A stretch of 54,495 nucleotides of DNA from an uncultured Eubacteriales bacterium (GTDB taxonomy: Bacteria; Bacillota; Clostridia; Oscillospirales; Oscillospiraceae), in contig ONNS01000018.1 in NCBI GenBank assembly GCA_900319275.1, forward strand, positions 1-54,495. The letters run 5' to 3'. A model generated the notes under the pieces. The model did no database searches. It saw only the letters and a program-made list of their open reading frames with translations, and was not told the DNA's origin. This document shows positions 8,153-16,968 of the stretch, piece after piece (the first letter of the stretch is position 1; every line of letters begins with the position of its first letter). The position numbers and the translations under genes are program-made.

Positions 8153-8377
8153 TTAAAGTCCACAAATGCGGTCGATTTTCTGAAGTTCCTCGTCGGTGAA
8201 GCTGGTGTTTTCCAGCGCCTTCAGATTGTCCAGGAGCTGCTCGGGCTTCGAGGCACCGGCCAGCACACTGGTCACGACGCCGTCCCGCAGGATCCAGGCG
8301 AGCGCCATCTGTGCGAGACTCTGCCCGCAGCGGAAATACTGCATGGATTCATAGCGATTGTCAGCTGCTTTGTACAC
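8153..8377 (-). pseudogene. Aldo/keto reductase with the middle deleted
   Basis: The 74-codon frame starts like YghZ-type aldo/keto reductases (VYKAADNRYESMQYFRCG, resembling their usual Y-RY-MQYRRCG beginning) and then jumps directly into the C-terminal helix region (SLAQMALAWILRDGV, ASKPEQLLDNLKAL, SFTDEELQKID). The roughly 250 residues between, with the catalytic Asp-Tyr-Lys-His tetrad, are absent, so it cannot be an active reductase. The ends are in frame with each other and a good AAAGGAGA site precedes a GTG start at 8377. It is most simply an internal-deletion pseudogene; whether a short protein is still made is unknown. Confidence 0.75.
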
Positions 8378-8441
8378 GAAGCCATCTCCTTTAATGTGTT
8401 TTTCGTATATCAAGTGCCGGCGCTGCGGCGCTTTGGTTCGA

Positions 8442-9251
8442 CTACAGCGTTACCAGCGCCCCGCCGGGGATCTCCAGCTTCTCCTTATCAACCTCGATCC
8501 AGATGCTCTGCGCCGAGGGGTTGTAGACCTTGTCGCCCGCAGCGGTAAACTGCAGCCGCTCGGCGGCGTCCATATAATCCACAATTTCGATGTTCGTGGC
8601 GTACCAGATGTCCTCGTGGCCGCCCATCATGGCGCAGAAGTCCTCCATCACCTGCCAGTTGTCATAGGTGGTGAATTCATAGCTGTGTCCCCACACATAC
8701 ATCATGTACAGGTACTGGGTCTTGAACAGGTCCAGAAAGTCCCGCCCGCGCTCGAGCAGCCGGTCGTTGTGGTGGCAGGTGCCGGACCAGAGATAATAGT
8801 CCTCCGGCATGGCAAAGCCCCCGGCCGTGGGCACAACACGCGCATAGCGGATGCCGAGCAGCGGCAGCAGCTCGCGGATACGGCCGGAGGTGGAGCCGTT
8901 CGGATAGGCGAGTCCCCGCACCGGTTTGCCGCAGATGGCCTCGAGCTCGCGGCGATCCTGCAGGATCTGCTGCGCGACCTGCTCGATCGGGCAGCGGGCG
9001 ATCGTCGGGTGGAGATAGGTGTGGCTGGCGATCTCGTGGTTTTTGTAGAGCTCGACGTACTCCGACTGCGGAATGCGCCGCGGATCGTCCCGCAGCCCCG
9101 CGTTCAGGTTGAAGGTGCCGCGAATGCCGTTTTGATCAAAGAGCTCGACCAGGCGGCGATCCTCCTCGCGCCCGTCGTCATAGCTCATGGTCAGAACCTT
9201 GTGGCGTCCGCCGGGAAAGCAGGTGTAAATGTTTTTCATTTTTGTATCCAT
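8442..9251 (-). CDS. Polysaccharide deacetylase (NodB fold, CE4-like)
   Basis: 269 residues. The metal-binding NodB motifs are visible: TMSYDDG (motif 1, ~residues 22-28) and HEIASHTYLHP (motif 2, H-S/T-xxxx-H, ~residues 72-82), followed by RGLAYPNG (motif 3). CE4 enzymes remove N- or O-acetyl groups from carbohydrates using a divalent metal. No signal peptide is visible, suggesting an intracellular substrate, which fits a role next to the pectin genes. GGAG lies nine bases before the ATG at 9251. The substrate is unknown. Confidence 0.85.
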   Translation of the reverse strand: MDTKMKNIYTCFPGGRHKVLTMSYDDGREEDRRLVELFDQNGIRGTFNLNAGLRDDPRRIPQSEYVELYKNHEIASHTYLHPTIARCPIEQVAQQILQDRRELEAICGKPVRGLAYPNGSTSGRIRELLPLLGIRYARVVPTAGGFAMPEDYYLWSGTCHHNDRLLERGRDFLDLFKTQYLYMMYVWGHSYEFTTYDNWQVMEDFCAMMGGHEDIWYATNIEIVDYMDAAERLQFTAAGDKVYNPSAQSIWIEVDKEKLEIPGGALVTL

Positions 9252-9339
9252 CGTTATTCTCTCCGTCAGTTATTCGGCAAAATGCAGGGGACAAGCTGTT
9301 TTTCGCATCGCGGGAGGGTGTGTATTCCCTTATATTTTC

Positions 9340-9420
9340 GTCTCCAATCGCTGAAAGCGATTTGGGAAAAACATTGTTTTTCCCAATCCTTTGCATGTCT
9401 TCATGCAAAGGATCGGAGAC
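9340..9420. other. Three-hairpin multibranch element
   Basis: An outer stem GTCTCC (9340-9345)/GGAGAC (9415-9420), extendable past one mismatch by ATC/GAT, encloses three adjacent perfect hairpins: TCGCT-GAA-AGCGA (9348-9360), an 11-bp stem at 9362-9386 (TTGGGAAAAAC) and an 11-bp stem at 9387-9412 (TCCTTTGCATG). A four-way junction of this quality in an intergenic region suggests a structured RNA or a palindrome-rich repeat. The coding strand cannot be decided since the fold works on both. Confidence 0.5.
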
Positions 9421-9551
9421 TACAATGCAACTTCTCTGTGGCGGCGTTTCGCCGCCTGGGGAATAAATTATAGAATAATCCACCAGCGTCTCGGCGTCAA
9501 GATGGGAAAGGGGGACAGGTATAGTGCAGAGGGTATAGCGGGTGATCTTGA

Positions 9552-9584
9552 CTCAAGCTGTCGACAAAGTGTCAACAGCTTGAG
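9552..9584. repeat. Intergenic inverted repeat
   Basis: CTCAAGCTGT and ACAGCTTGAG are perfect 10-base arms around GACAAAGTGTC, itself a 3-bp hairpin. It lies in the gene-free stretch 9252-10008. The rest of that stretch shows a GGCGGCG/CGCCGCC hairpin near 9440-9458 and, at about 9830-10000, a short reading frame with a winged-helix-like fragment (RRLEKLGLMTEAG) that is not a complete gene. Confidence 0.5.
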
Positions 9585-10008
9585 CGCAAAATGGGGATTT
9601 TTCCGTTAGCATGAAGACGAAAAACCATAGGAGTACTTGCGTGTTTCAAGGTTTTGAGTCATAATAGCCATCAGATGGCGATTCAATCGAGGTTTCGACT
9701 GATTTCGATGCTAAACGACAGGGGTGGCAGCGAATGATTTAGTATATACTACTCAAACGGTCAATCATACCCTCTACAGCTCTCCGTTGATGAAGGAGCT
9801 TTGCTGGCAGGATCAGGCGTTTCGCTGGCACGGGATCGTTCGACAGGCGCGTCCGCCGTCTGGAAAAGCTCGGCTTGATGACAGAGGCGGGGGATAGCTG
9901 TTTTCTCTTTCACTCAGATCGCATATCGTTTCAACAGCGCGCCGGGTTCGACAGAGAATATCGGATCAGTAGCACGACAATCGGCCCGCCGGTAAAATCT
10001 CTTGCGCG

Positions 10009-10299
10009 GTGAGAGAATACATTTTGGGCCCTGCCGGCGCGCTGCTTCTGAACGCGGTGCTGGCCACCTATCTGAACGTCTACTACACGGACGTTCTGAA
10101 CCTCACGCCCATGTGGGGCGGGATGTTTCTGACCATTTTCCCCATCGTCTCCAAGATCATCGGCGCGATCACCTTCTCCTTTGTCGGGCTCGAGGTGTTT
10201 ACCGGGCTGATCCTCGCGGCGATCCTGCTGTTCGTAGATGTGGAAAAGCGGATCGGGAAAGAGCAGGAAGAGATCAAAGCCAGGAGGGAAAAAGCATGA
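10009..10299 (+). pseudogene. GPH-family sugar symporter with the middle deleted
   Basis: 96 codons. Residues 1-55 correspond to the first helix pair of a glycoside-pentoside-hexuronide:cation symporter ([38 protein letters not shown]), matching the start of the intact GPH protein at 21117-22808. The frame then jumps to a family C-terminus ([34 protein letters not shown]). About 350 residues and ten helices are missing. It overlaps the GH78 start by four bases (ATGA), so the ancestral gene pair was a transporter-rhamnosidase operon. A functional product is unlikely. Confidence 0.75.
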
Positions 10300-12770
10300 G
10301 AGCCATTCGACTGACTTGCGAATACTTACAGGATCCAATCGGGATCGATATGCGACAGCCCCGCCTGATGTGGAATTGTGAAGGCGGTTTGAAGCAGACG
10401 GCCTATCAGATTATTACAGAGAACTGGGACAGCGGCAAGGTGGAGAGCGGCTCCATGCACGCCGTTTACCCTCTTCCACTCCGCAGCCGGGAGCGCGTCA
10501 ACTGGCGTGTTCGCCTCTGGGATGAGAATGACGAGCCCGGCGCGTGGAGCGAGGCCTTCTTCGAGATGGGACTTCTCGAAAGGATCGACTGGACGGCGAA
10601 GTGGATCACCGGCGACTATACGCCAAATAAGAAAGAGCGCTATCCGGTTGACTGTTTCCGCAAAGTCTTTCCGGTCAAGAAGAACGTCCGCCGGGCTCGG
10701 CTCTATATCACGGCCTGCGGCCTGTACGAGGCAAAGCTCAACGGCGAAAAGGTCGGAAACTTCTGCCTCGCCCCGGGGCATACGGACTACCGCAAGCGGG
10801 TACAATACCAGTCATACGATGTGACCGATATGCTCCAAACAGGTGAGAATGAGCTCACCGTTCAACTTGCCGACGGCTGGTACCGCGGCAGCTGCGGCGC
10901 CTGGGGCATCACCAACCAGTACGGCACGGAGACGAAACTCCTCTGCCAGCTGGAAGTCGAGTACGAGAGCGGTCTGCGGGAGACCGTGAGCTCCGACGGA
11001 AGCTGGCAATGGTCCAATGACGGCCCCATCCGCTTTGCCGACAACAAGGACGGCGAGATCGTCGAGGCCTTCCGCACGCCTTCCTATCGGGGGCGAGCGA
11101 AGGAGACGAGTCACCCGGTCGTGCCGACCGCGTCCAACAACGTCCCGGTTACGGAGCATGAGCGCTTTCATCCGGTCATCACCACCGCGCCCAACAGCAA
11201 GAAGCTCCTCGACTTCGGGCAGAATCTGGCCGGAACTGTGGCCTTCACGGTGAACGCCCGCGTCGGACAGCGAATGCTGTGGCGCTTCGGCGAGATGCTG
11301 GACGAGGACGGCAATCTGACGCAAAAGAACATCCAGTGCGTGGGCAAAAAGAAAACCTCCCCCTTGCAGCAGATCGAATACACCTGCGGGGAAGGACGCA
11401 ACGACTATAAAACCACCTTTGCGGTCTTTGGCTTCCGCTATGCCGAGGTGGAGACGGATCTGGAGCTGCTGCCGGAGAATATTGAGGCCATCGCCGTCTA
11501 CTCCGATATGCAGGAAACCGGGCGCTTTGAAAGCTCCAACGAGCTGCTGAACCACTTCGTGGAAGCCACCAAATGGTCCACGAAATCCAATTCTCTGGAT
11601 ATTCCCACCGACTGCCCCACGCGCGAGCGCCACGGCTGGACCGGCGACGCGCAGATCTTTTTTGAGACGGCCTCGTATCTTTTTGACTACGCCGCCTTCT
11701 CCCGGAAATATCTTCGCGACGTGTACGACTGGCAGAAGCGGGACGGCCGTCTGCCTCAGATCGCGCCTTACGGCGGCGTGGACTTTTACATGTGGACGAT
11801 GAACGGCTCGGTAGGCTGGTCGGATGTGGGGATCCTCCTGCCTTTCCGCTTCTGGAAAAAGTACGGCGACCGGGAGATCCTCACGCTGTACTACGACCGC
11901 ATGAAGAAATACGCCGCCTTCATGATCCGGCGCGTCTCCCCGGACGGTGTTGTGCGCAGGGGACAGAGCTATGGAGAATGGGCCGAGCCTGCGGATGTCA
12001 GGCCCAACGACTGGAAGGACATGGTGCTGCCCCATCCCGAGGTCAGCACTGCTTACACCGCCTATGTGCTGCGGTGTCTCGCGGAGATTGCGGAGGAGCT
12101 GCGGCATCCGGCGGACGCGGCAAACTACCGCGCCATGTCCGAAAAATGCACCGCAGCCTATCAGAAGGAGTTCGGAAAAGATCTGGACACCGACCGGCAG
12201 GCCCAGCTGGTGCGGCCTCTGGCCTTCAGACTGCTGGATGAGGAGCAGACAAGCTTTGCCGAAAGCCGGCTGATCGAAGCGCTCGAACACTACGGCTGGC
12301 GGCTGGGTACGGGCTTTCTCTCCACGCCGCTGATCCTGGATGTGCTCAGCCAGATCGACATCGAGGCGGCCTACCGGCTTCTCGAAAATGAGGAGATGCC
12401 CGGCTGGCTCTTCATGCCCAAGGCCGGCGCTACTACCATCTGGGAGAGCTGGGAGGGCACCGAGGCCCAGGGCGGCATCGCCAGTCTCAACCACTACTCC
12501 AAGGGCGCAGCCGTCGAATGGCTGTTCAAAACCATGTGCGGCATCCGGGTGGACGGCGAAAATCATTTCACCATCGCTCCTCGCCCCGGCGGGCACTTCA
12601 CGTTTGCCGGGGCCAGTTATGACAGCGTTTACGGCATGGTGGAGAGTGCTTGGGAGATAAAAGACGGCAAGACCGTATATACCTTTACGATTCCGGCAAA
12701 CTGTTCGGCAAGTGTGACGATTGCCGGCGGAGATTACGAGCTCGTCAGCGGGACATATACGTTACCGTAA
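10296..12770 (+). CDS. Alpha-L-rhamnosidase, glycoside hydrolase family 78
   Basis: 824 residues with the GH78 order: N-terminal beta-sandwich domains (about 1-300), (alpha/alpha)6 barrel (about 400-720) and C-terminal beta domain. The catalytic signature [17 protein letters not shown] near residue 440 carries the acid Glu, and [11 protein letters not shown] near 710 the base Glu. The enzyme releases terminal L-rhamnose from rhamnogalacturonan or rhamnosylated glycosides. There is no signal peptide, so it is cytosolic. The start was chosen from AGGAGGG seven bases upstream; the longer ORF includes the out-of-frame transporter remnant. It is translationally coupled to that remnant. Confidence 0.92.
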   Translation: MRAIRLTCEYLQDPIGIDMRQPRLMWNCEGGLKQTAYQIITENWDSGKVESGSMHAVYPLPLRSRERVNWRVRLWDENDEPGAWSEAFFEMGLLERIDWTAKWITGDYTPNKKERYPVDCFRKVFPVKKNVRRARLYITACGLYEAKLNGEKVGNFCLAPGHTDYRKRVQYQSYDVTDMLQTGENELTVQLADGWYRGSCGAWGITNQYGTETKLLCQLEVEYESGLRETVSSDGSWQWSNDGPIRFADNKDGEIVEAFRTPSYRGRAKETSHPVVPTASNNVPVTEHERFHPVITTAPNSKKLLDFGQNLAGTVAFTVNARVGQRMLWRFGEMLDEDGNLTQKNIQCVGKKKTSPLQQIEYTCGEGRNDYKTTFAVFGFRYAEVETDLELLPENIEAIAVYSDMQETGRFESSNELLNHFVEATKWSTKSNSLDIPTDCPTRERHGWTGDAQIFFETASYLFDYAAFSRKYLRDVYDWQKRDGRLPQIAPYGGVDFYMWTMNGSVGWSDVGILLPFRFWKKYGDREILTLYYDRMKKYAAFMIRRVSPDGVVRRGQSYGEWAEPADVRPNDWKDMVLPHPEVSTAYTAYVLRCLAEIAEELRHPADAANYRAMSEKCTAAYQKEFGKDLDTDRQAQLVRPLAFRLLDEEQTSFAESRLIEALEHYGWRLGTGFLSTPLILDVLSQIDIEAAYRLLENEEMPGWLFMPKAGATTIWESWEGTEAQGGIASLNHYSKGAAVEWLFKTMCGIRVDGENHFTIAPRPGGHFTFAGASYDSVYGMVESAWEIKDGKTVYTFTIPANCSASVTIAGGDYELVSGTYTLP

Positions 12771-12954
12771 GTGCTTCTTCCGAACTGCTGAGCGGAAAAT
12801 TACAATATGGAGAGGACTGCAAGAATAGGGCGGAATGCTGAAGTACAAGCTGAATACCGAGAACAGCGCTGCCGGAGTCAGCGACAATATCATGTGCGTT
12901 ACAGTTCCCGATAGATGCGAGATCATCGGTATTCAGATGGAAAGTATCGTGGCA

Positions 12955-14184
12955 TTACGCCATAAACGCCTCGATCGCGTCCGGGTCCTTGAGGATGTCC
13001 TTTGACAGCACCTCGCAGCCGTCCTCAGTAATCAGGAGATCGTCCTCGATGCGGATGCCGATCGCCTCTTCGTCGATGTACAGACCCGGCTCGTCGCTGA
13101 TGACCCAACCGGGCTGGAGCACATCCCCGGCCAGGGTGATGTCGTGCACGTCGATCCCGATGGGGTGGCTCACGCTGTGCATGTAGTACTTGCCGACCTC
13201 AGAGACGCTCTGAATCATGCCCATTGCGACCAGACCCTCTCCGAACACCCGGCACGCAATATCGTTTAAGTCCTTGGTTGTGATGTCCGGTCTCGCAGCC
13301 GCGGCGACTGCCTCGTTCGCCTTGAGGACCAGCTCATAGATCTCGCGCTGCCGCGGACTGAACTTTCCGTTGGCCGGATAGGTTCTCGTAATGTCGCTGC
13401 AATAGTTCTCGTATTCAGCGCCGAGATCCAGCAAAATCAGCGAACCGTCGCGTATCTCGCAGTGGTTTGTGCCGTAGTGCATCATACAGCCGTTGATCCC
13501 GGAGCCGGCGATCGTCGGGAAGGCCTGGCGCTTTGCGCCCAGACGCCGGCAGGTGTACTCAAAGTCCGCCTGCACCTGATATTCCAGCATACCCGGCTTC
13601 AGATTCTTCATGACAAATTCCAGCCCCTGGCGGGTGATATCTACGGCCTTACGGATGCGCGCGATCTCCTGCGCGTCCTTCCGCTCCCGAAGCGGCGCGC
13701 AGGCCGTGTGCAGATCCTTCAGAACCACCTGCGGATAGGCCTGCCGAAACCGCTCCGCCATAACGAGATTGTAGTCCGGCAGATCGTTCATCTGGCAGCG
13801 GTACATATCGAAATATGCCTGCTCCACGCGGAAGCGCCCCATAAAGCGGCTGATTGCAGCGTCCAGGCTGTTGGTATAGCGCACGTTCCGGATCCCGGAG
13901 ATTTGCTGCACCTCCTCTTTGGTGGGCATCTTCCCGGTCCAGCGCTCGGACTGCGGATCCGGCTCTTCGATGAATAGAAACTCCTGCGTTTTTTCCGCTG
14001 CCTTATAGGCCAGAAACGCCGTGTTTTCCCGTTCCAGTCCCGTCAGATAGAAGAACTGGCTGTTGACCGCAAAATCGTAATAATCATCCTCGTTGCTATG
14101 GATAGGGACGCCTGCATAGGAAATCACCAGTGTGTTTTCCGCTATGGTTTGGTACAGCTTTTCTCTGTGTTCTGCAAATGACAT
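12955..14184 (-). CDS. pepP: Xaa-Pro aminopeptidase (peptidase M24B)
   Basis: 409 residues: an N-terminal creatinase-like domain (about 1-165) and a C-terminal pita-bread metallopeptidase domain. The dinuclear metal ligands are present: Asp in LLDLGAEY, Asp in SDITRTYP, His in HSVSHPIGID, Glu in ISDEPGLY and Glu in IRIEDDLLI. It removes N-terminal residues in front of proline. The ATG at 14184 was preferred over a longer frame because a promoter (14270-14297) would start transcription inside the extension. It is unrelated in function to the surrounding glycosidases and appears monocistronic. Confidence 0.9.
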   Translation of the reverse strand: MSFAEHREKLYQTIAENTLVISYAGVPIHSNEDDYYDFAVNSQFFYLTGLERENTAFLAYKAAEKTQEFLFIEEPDPQSERWTGKMPTKEEVQQISGIRNVRYTNSLDAAISRFMGRFRVEQAYFDMYRCQMNDLPDYNLVMAERFRQAYPQVVLKDLHTACAPLRERKDAQEIARIRKAVDITRQGLEFVMKNLKPGMLEYQVQADFEYTCRRLGAKRQAFPTIAGSGINGCMMHYGTNHCEIRDGSLILLDLGAEYENYCSDITRTYPANGKFSPRQREIYELVLKANEAVAAAARPDITTKDLNDIACRVFGEGLVAMGMIQSVSEVGKYYMHSVSHPIGIDVHDITLAGDVLQPGWVISDEPGLYIDEEAIGIRIEDDLLITEDGCEVLSKDILKDPDAIEAFMA

Positions 14185-14269
14185 TTTGTTTTCTGCCTTT
14201 CTTTGATGCCGCAAGGTTCCAACAGGGCTTAGCGCAGTTTGTTCCTCGCAGATCTCATTTTTCTTCACT

Positions 14270-14297
14270 ATCATACCACAATTTTTGTATTTTTCAA
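14270..14297 (-). promoter_or_regulatory. Promoter of the Xaa-Pro aminopeptidase gene
   Basis: Minus-strand TTGAAA, 16 bases, TATGAT; predicted start near 14262, giving an ~80-base leader to the ATG at 14184. Confidence 0.7.
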
Positions 14298-14383
14298 ATC
14301 ATGTGATGAAAAGATAGGAGTCTGAGCCGAACGATTTTTATGTGTTATATTTCTGACGAAAAGCGAGTAGAATACAGCCGTTA

Positions 14384-14509
14384 CTAGCGCAGGCAGAGAC
14401 AGCCCTCCATCGCGCGGTCCAGCAGGAAGAGCTCGCCGTCCTTATTCGTATGATCGTAGACCAGCTCCTCGCCTTGCCAAAGCAGGATGGGTTTTGTATT
14501 ATCTTTCAT
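14384..14509 (-). CDS. Small ORF, 41 residues, downstream of the GH2 gene
   Basis: It begins one base after the GH2 stop (TGA-C-ATG) and encodes MKDNTKPILLWQGEELVYDH followed by a short acidic tail ending in CLCLR. The tight spacing suggests co-translation with GH2. The sequence may instead be the N-terminal remnant of a lost gene (LLWQGEELVYDHTNKDGELF reads like ordinary protein). No Shine-Dalgarno site of its own is evident. No family is recognised. Confidence 0.35.
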   Translation of the reverse strand: MKDNTKPILLWQGEELVYDHTNKDGELFLLDRAMEGCLCLR

Positions 14510-14510
14510 G

Positions 14511-16964
14511 TCAAATGCTTTTCAGCGTGATGGTCTCTTCCCCGCAGCCCTCGGCCGAGATGCAAACGCGGATCTCGCCCGGCTGATCCATTGCGCGCAC
14601 GACCGCCATCACGCGGCCGTCGAAGGTCTCCCACACATTGTCCTGATAGCTGCCCTCGCACTGGGGATGAGCGGAGCCGAAGCCCGCGAGCACGCCCGCG
14701 CCGTCTACGGTCACGGTGACTTTTCTTGTTTCGAAGCGGCTGGGCAGGCCGTTTTCGTCCAGCAGGTCCACGGTCACAAAGGCCGCGCCGCGCCCGTCGG
14801 CAGTCAGAATGTTCTTGTCAACGCTGACGCCGAGCTTTACTGGCGCACTCGCCGTGTGCAGCACAAAGCGCCCGTCCTCTTTCCCGCCGGTATAGCCGAC
14901 GGCCAGCAGCTCGCCGGGCTCAAAATGCAGCGCAAACGCGGCCTCGTGCTGTTCGGTGGATTTGCGTCCCAGGGATACGCCGTTGAGGAAGAGCTCCACT
15001 TCCTCAGAGGCTGACAGCACATGGGCCTGCGTGTCTTTGCCCTCAAAGCCGGGCCAGGTCCAGCTGTCAAGCGCGTCGTAGTATTTCCAGTCGTTGGTGT
15101 TGTCCGGCTGGCCAAAGCGATCCAGCCGTTCCACGGCGATCATCGGCTCACGACGCAGGCCGTAAGCGATCTCGCGCAGATAGCTCACCGGGCGGCGATA
15201 GGCGTTGAGGTTGATGTCCCCGCAGTAGGCCAGCCGGTCGGGATACCAGCCCTGCTCATGCCGCTCCGGGGCATAGTGGTAGCAGGCGATACCCGCCTCG
15301 CCCAGGTAATCATAGCCCGTCCAGGTGAAGTCACCGAGAACGTGAGGATTGCGCTCGGCGATCTCCCACAGCCGCGCGATCTCGGTGGGATAGGTCTCGC
15401 TGCCCACCACCACGCGCTCGGGGTGTGCCGTATGCTCGTATTCGTGCCGGGCGGTGAGGTAGTTATAACCCACCACGTCCAGCTCGCAGGCCACCTCTTC
15501 CATGGCCTCGCTGAGGCCGCGGCTGGTGGAGAAGGCGTCCATTTTCTGCCGCTCCATCTTAGCCATGGCGGCGTTCAGCGCCTCGCTGCCGGAGGACTCG
15601 GCCTCGGCCTGGAGCGCGGCCTCAGTCTGGGCCATCTCGGCCTTCATCTCGCCGATGCGGTCGGTCATAGCGAGAAAGCCGCTGATCGCGCAGGTGACAT
15701 AGCGGGTGCTGTCGAGCGTACGCAGGAAGCCCGCCATCTCGCGGTTTCTGCGTCCGCCGCTGCGGCGGCCGATCTCCGGGATCTCGTTGCCAAGACTGTA
15801 GAGCACCACGCTGGGGTGGTTATAGTCCTTGGAAACCAGACGCTCGATACTTCTCCTCCACTCGCTGACGAAGTCCAGAGAATAATCTGCGCTGTTCTTC
15901 GGCATTTCCCACATGTCCGCGAGCTCGTCCATCACCAGGATACCGAGCCGGTCGCAGGCCTCCAGCAGCGCCTTGCCTGCAGGATGGTGGGCCGAGCGGA
16001 TGGCGTTGAAGCCCGCCGCCTTGAGCTGACGCATGCGGAATTCCTCGGCGTCGGGCAGCGTCGTCGCGCCAAGAAGTCCGTTATCGTGATGGATGCAGGC
16101 ACCGCGGAGCTTCGTCTCGACGCCGTTGATGCGCAGGCCGTTCCGCGCGTCCAGGCTCAGCTTGCGGATGCCGAAGCTGCCCTCGGCACGGTCGAGGCAG
16201 TTTTCTCCGTCAAAGAGCTCCGCCGTCCAGGCATAGAGTGCCGGATGATCGGGACTCCACAGATCGGGGGCGTCTACGATCAGACGCAGATGAGACTGCA
16301 CACGCTCCGTCTGCAGCAGGGATACCACGTTCTCCGCGCTTGTCTCCCGGCCATCGGGCGCGGTGAGGGTCAGGCGCAGGCGCAGCTTTTTCGCCTCCAG
16401 GCCGGTGTTTTCCACCGCAACATCTGCCAGAACCAGCGCGCAGCCATCCTCCAGCTCCGCCGTGGTCAAGCGCAGGCCCTCCGGCGGAATATGGATCAGC
16501 TCGCCCTGATGCAGCCATAAATCCCGGTAAATGCCCGCGCCGGGGTACCAGCGCGAACCGTTCTCCGCGCTGCGGGCAATGACCTGCAGGACATTTTCCT
16601 CGCCATAACGCAGGCGGGAATTCAGCTCGGCATAAAACTGGGAATAGCCGTAGTGGTTGGCGGCAATCAGCTCGCCGTTGAGATAGACCATGGCCTGGGC
16701 CATGACGCCCTCGAATTCCAGGGTGTTCTGCTTTTCCATCCACTCGACGGGTGCGAAGAAGCGCTTTTCGTAGGTATAGGATTTTGCCGGGTAATAGCCG
16801 GCCTGATTGCCGCTGGGGGCGTCCGGGCGGCGCTCCTCCAGGATCATCGCGTCCTGGGGCAGGGTGACGGGGTTGGCCGCCGGCTCGGAGCCGAAGAGCA
16901 CGCCGAAGGGATTGGGTACGCCGGGCCGCACGGTCCAGCCGGTATGGAAGAGGCTTTTTTTCAT
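14511..16964 (-). CDS. Glycoside hydrolase family 2 (beta-galactosidase-like)
   Basis: 817 residues with the GH2 layout: sugar-binding jelly roll (about 1-170, GAGIYRDLWLH), immunoglobulin-like domain, TIM barrel (about 270-600), then further beta domains. The barrel begins at RGACIHHDNGLLG; the acid/base is in YSLGNEIPE (about 395) and the nucleophile in VGSETYP (about 530). A lysine/alanine-rich helical insert (about 430-490) lies between them. Substrate may be a beta-galactoside or beta-glucuronide. The ATG at 16964 has AGGAG eight bases upstream and lies just past the GH3 stop; an upstream ATG at 16988 would overlap GH3. It follows GH3 in the same operon. Confidence 0.88.
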   Translation of the reverse strand: MKKSLFHTGWTVRPGVPNPFGVLFGSEPAANPVTLPQDAMILEERRPDAPSGNQAGYYPAKSYTYEKRFFAPVEWMEKQNTLEFEGVMAQAMVYLNGELIAANHYGYSQFYAELNSRLRYGEENVLQVIARSAENGSRWYPGAGIYRDLWLHQGELIHIPPEGLRLTTAELEDGCALVLADVAVENTGLEAKKLRLRLTLTAPDGRETSAENVVSLLQTERVQSHLRLIVDAPDLWSPDHPALYAWTAELFDGENCLDRAEGSFGIRKLSLDARNGLRINGVETKLRGACIHHDNGLLGATTLPDAEEFRMRQLKAAGFNAIRSAHHPAGKALLEACDRLGILVMDELADMWEMPKNSADYSLDFVSEWRRSIERLVSKDYNHPSVVLYSLGNEIPEIGRRSGGRRNREMAGFLRTLDSTRYVTCAISGFLAMTDRIGEMKAEMAQTEAALQAEAESSGSEALNAAMAKMERQKMDAFSTSRGLSEAMEEVACELDVVGYNYLTARHEYEHTAHPERVVVGSETYPTEIARLWEIAERNPHVLGDFTWTGYDYLGEAGIACYHYAPERHEQGWYPDRLAYCGDINLNAYRRPVSYLREIAYGLRREPMIAVERLDRFGQPDNTNDWKYYDALDSWTWPGFEGKDTQAHVLSASEEVELFLNGVSLGRKSTEQHEAAFALHFEPGELLAVGYTGGKEDGRFVLHTASAPVKLGVSVDKNILTADGRGAAFVTVDLLDENGLPSRFETRKVTVTVDGAGVLAGFGSAHPQCEGSYQDNVWETFDGRVMAVVRAMDQPGEIRVCISAEGCGEETITLKSI

Positions 16965-16968
16965 AGTC

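Noticed and set aside
10812..12596. 594-codon minus-strand ORF opposite the GH78 gene
   Set aside because: It is an antisense shadow of a high-GC gene; the GH78 frame has clear motifs and this one has none and no ribosome site.
12835..13008. 57-codon plus-strand ORF after GH78
   Set aside because: Runs into the convergent aminopeptidase gene, has no family match, and the ribosome site is poor; it may be a gene fragment but this cannot be supported.
15021..16520. 499-codon plus-strand ORF opposite GH2
   Set aside because: Antisense shadow; the minus strand encodes complete GH2 motifs.
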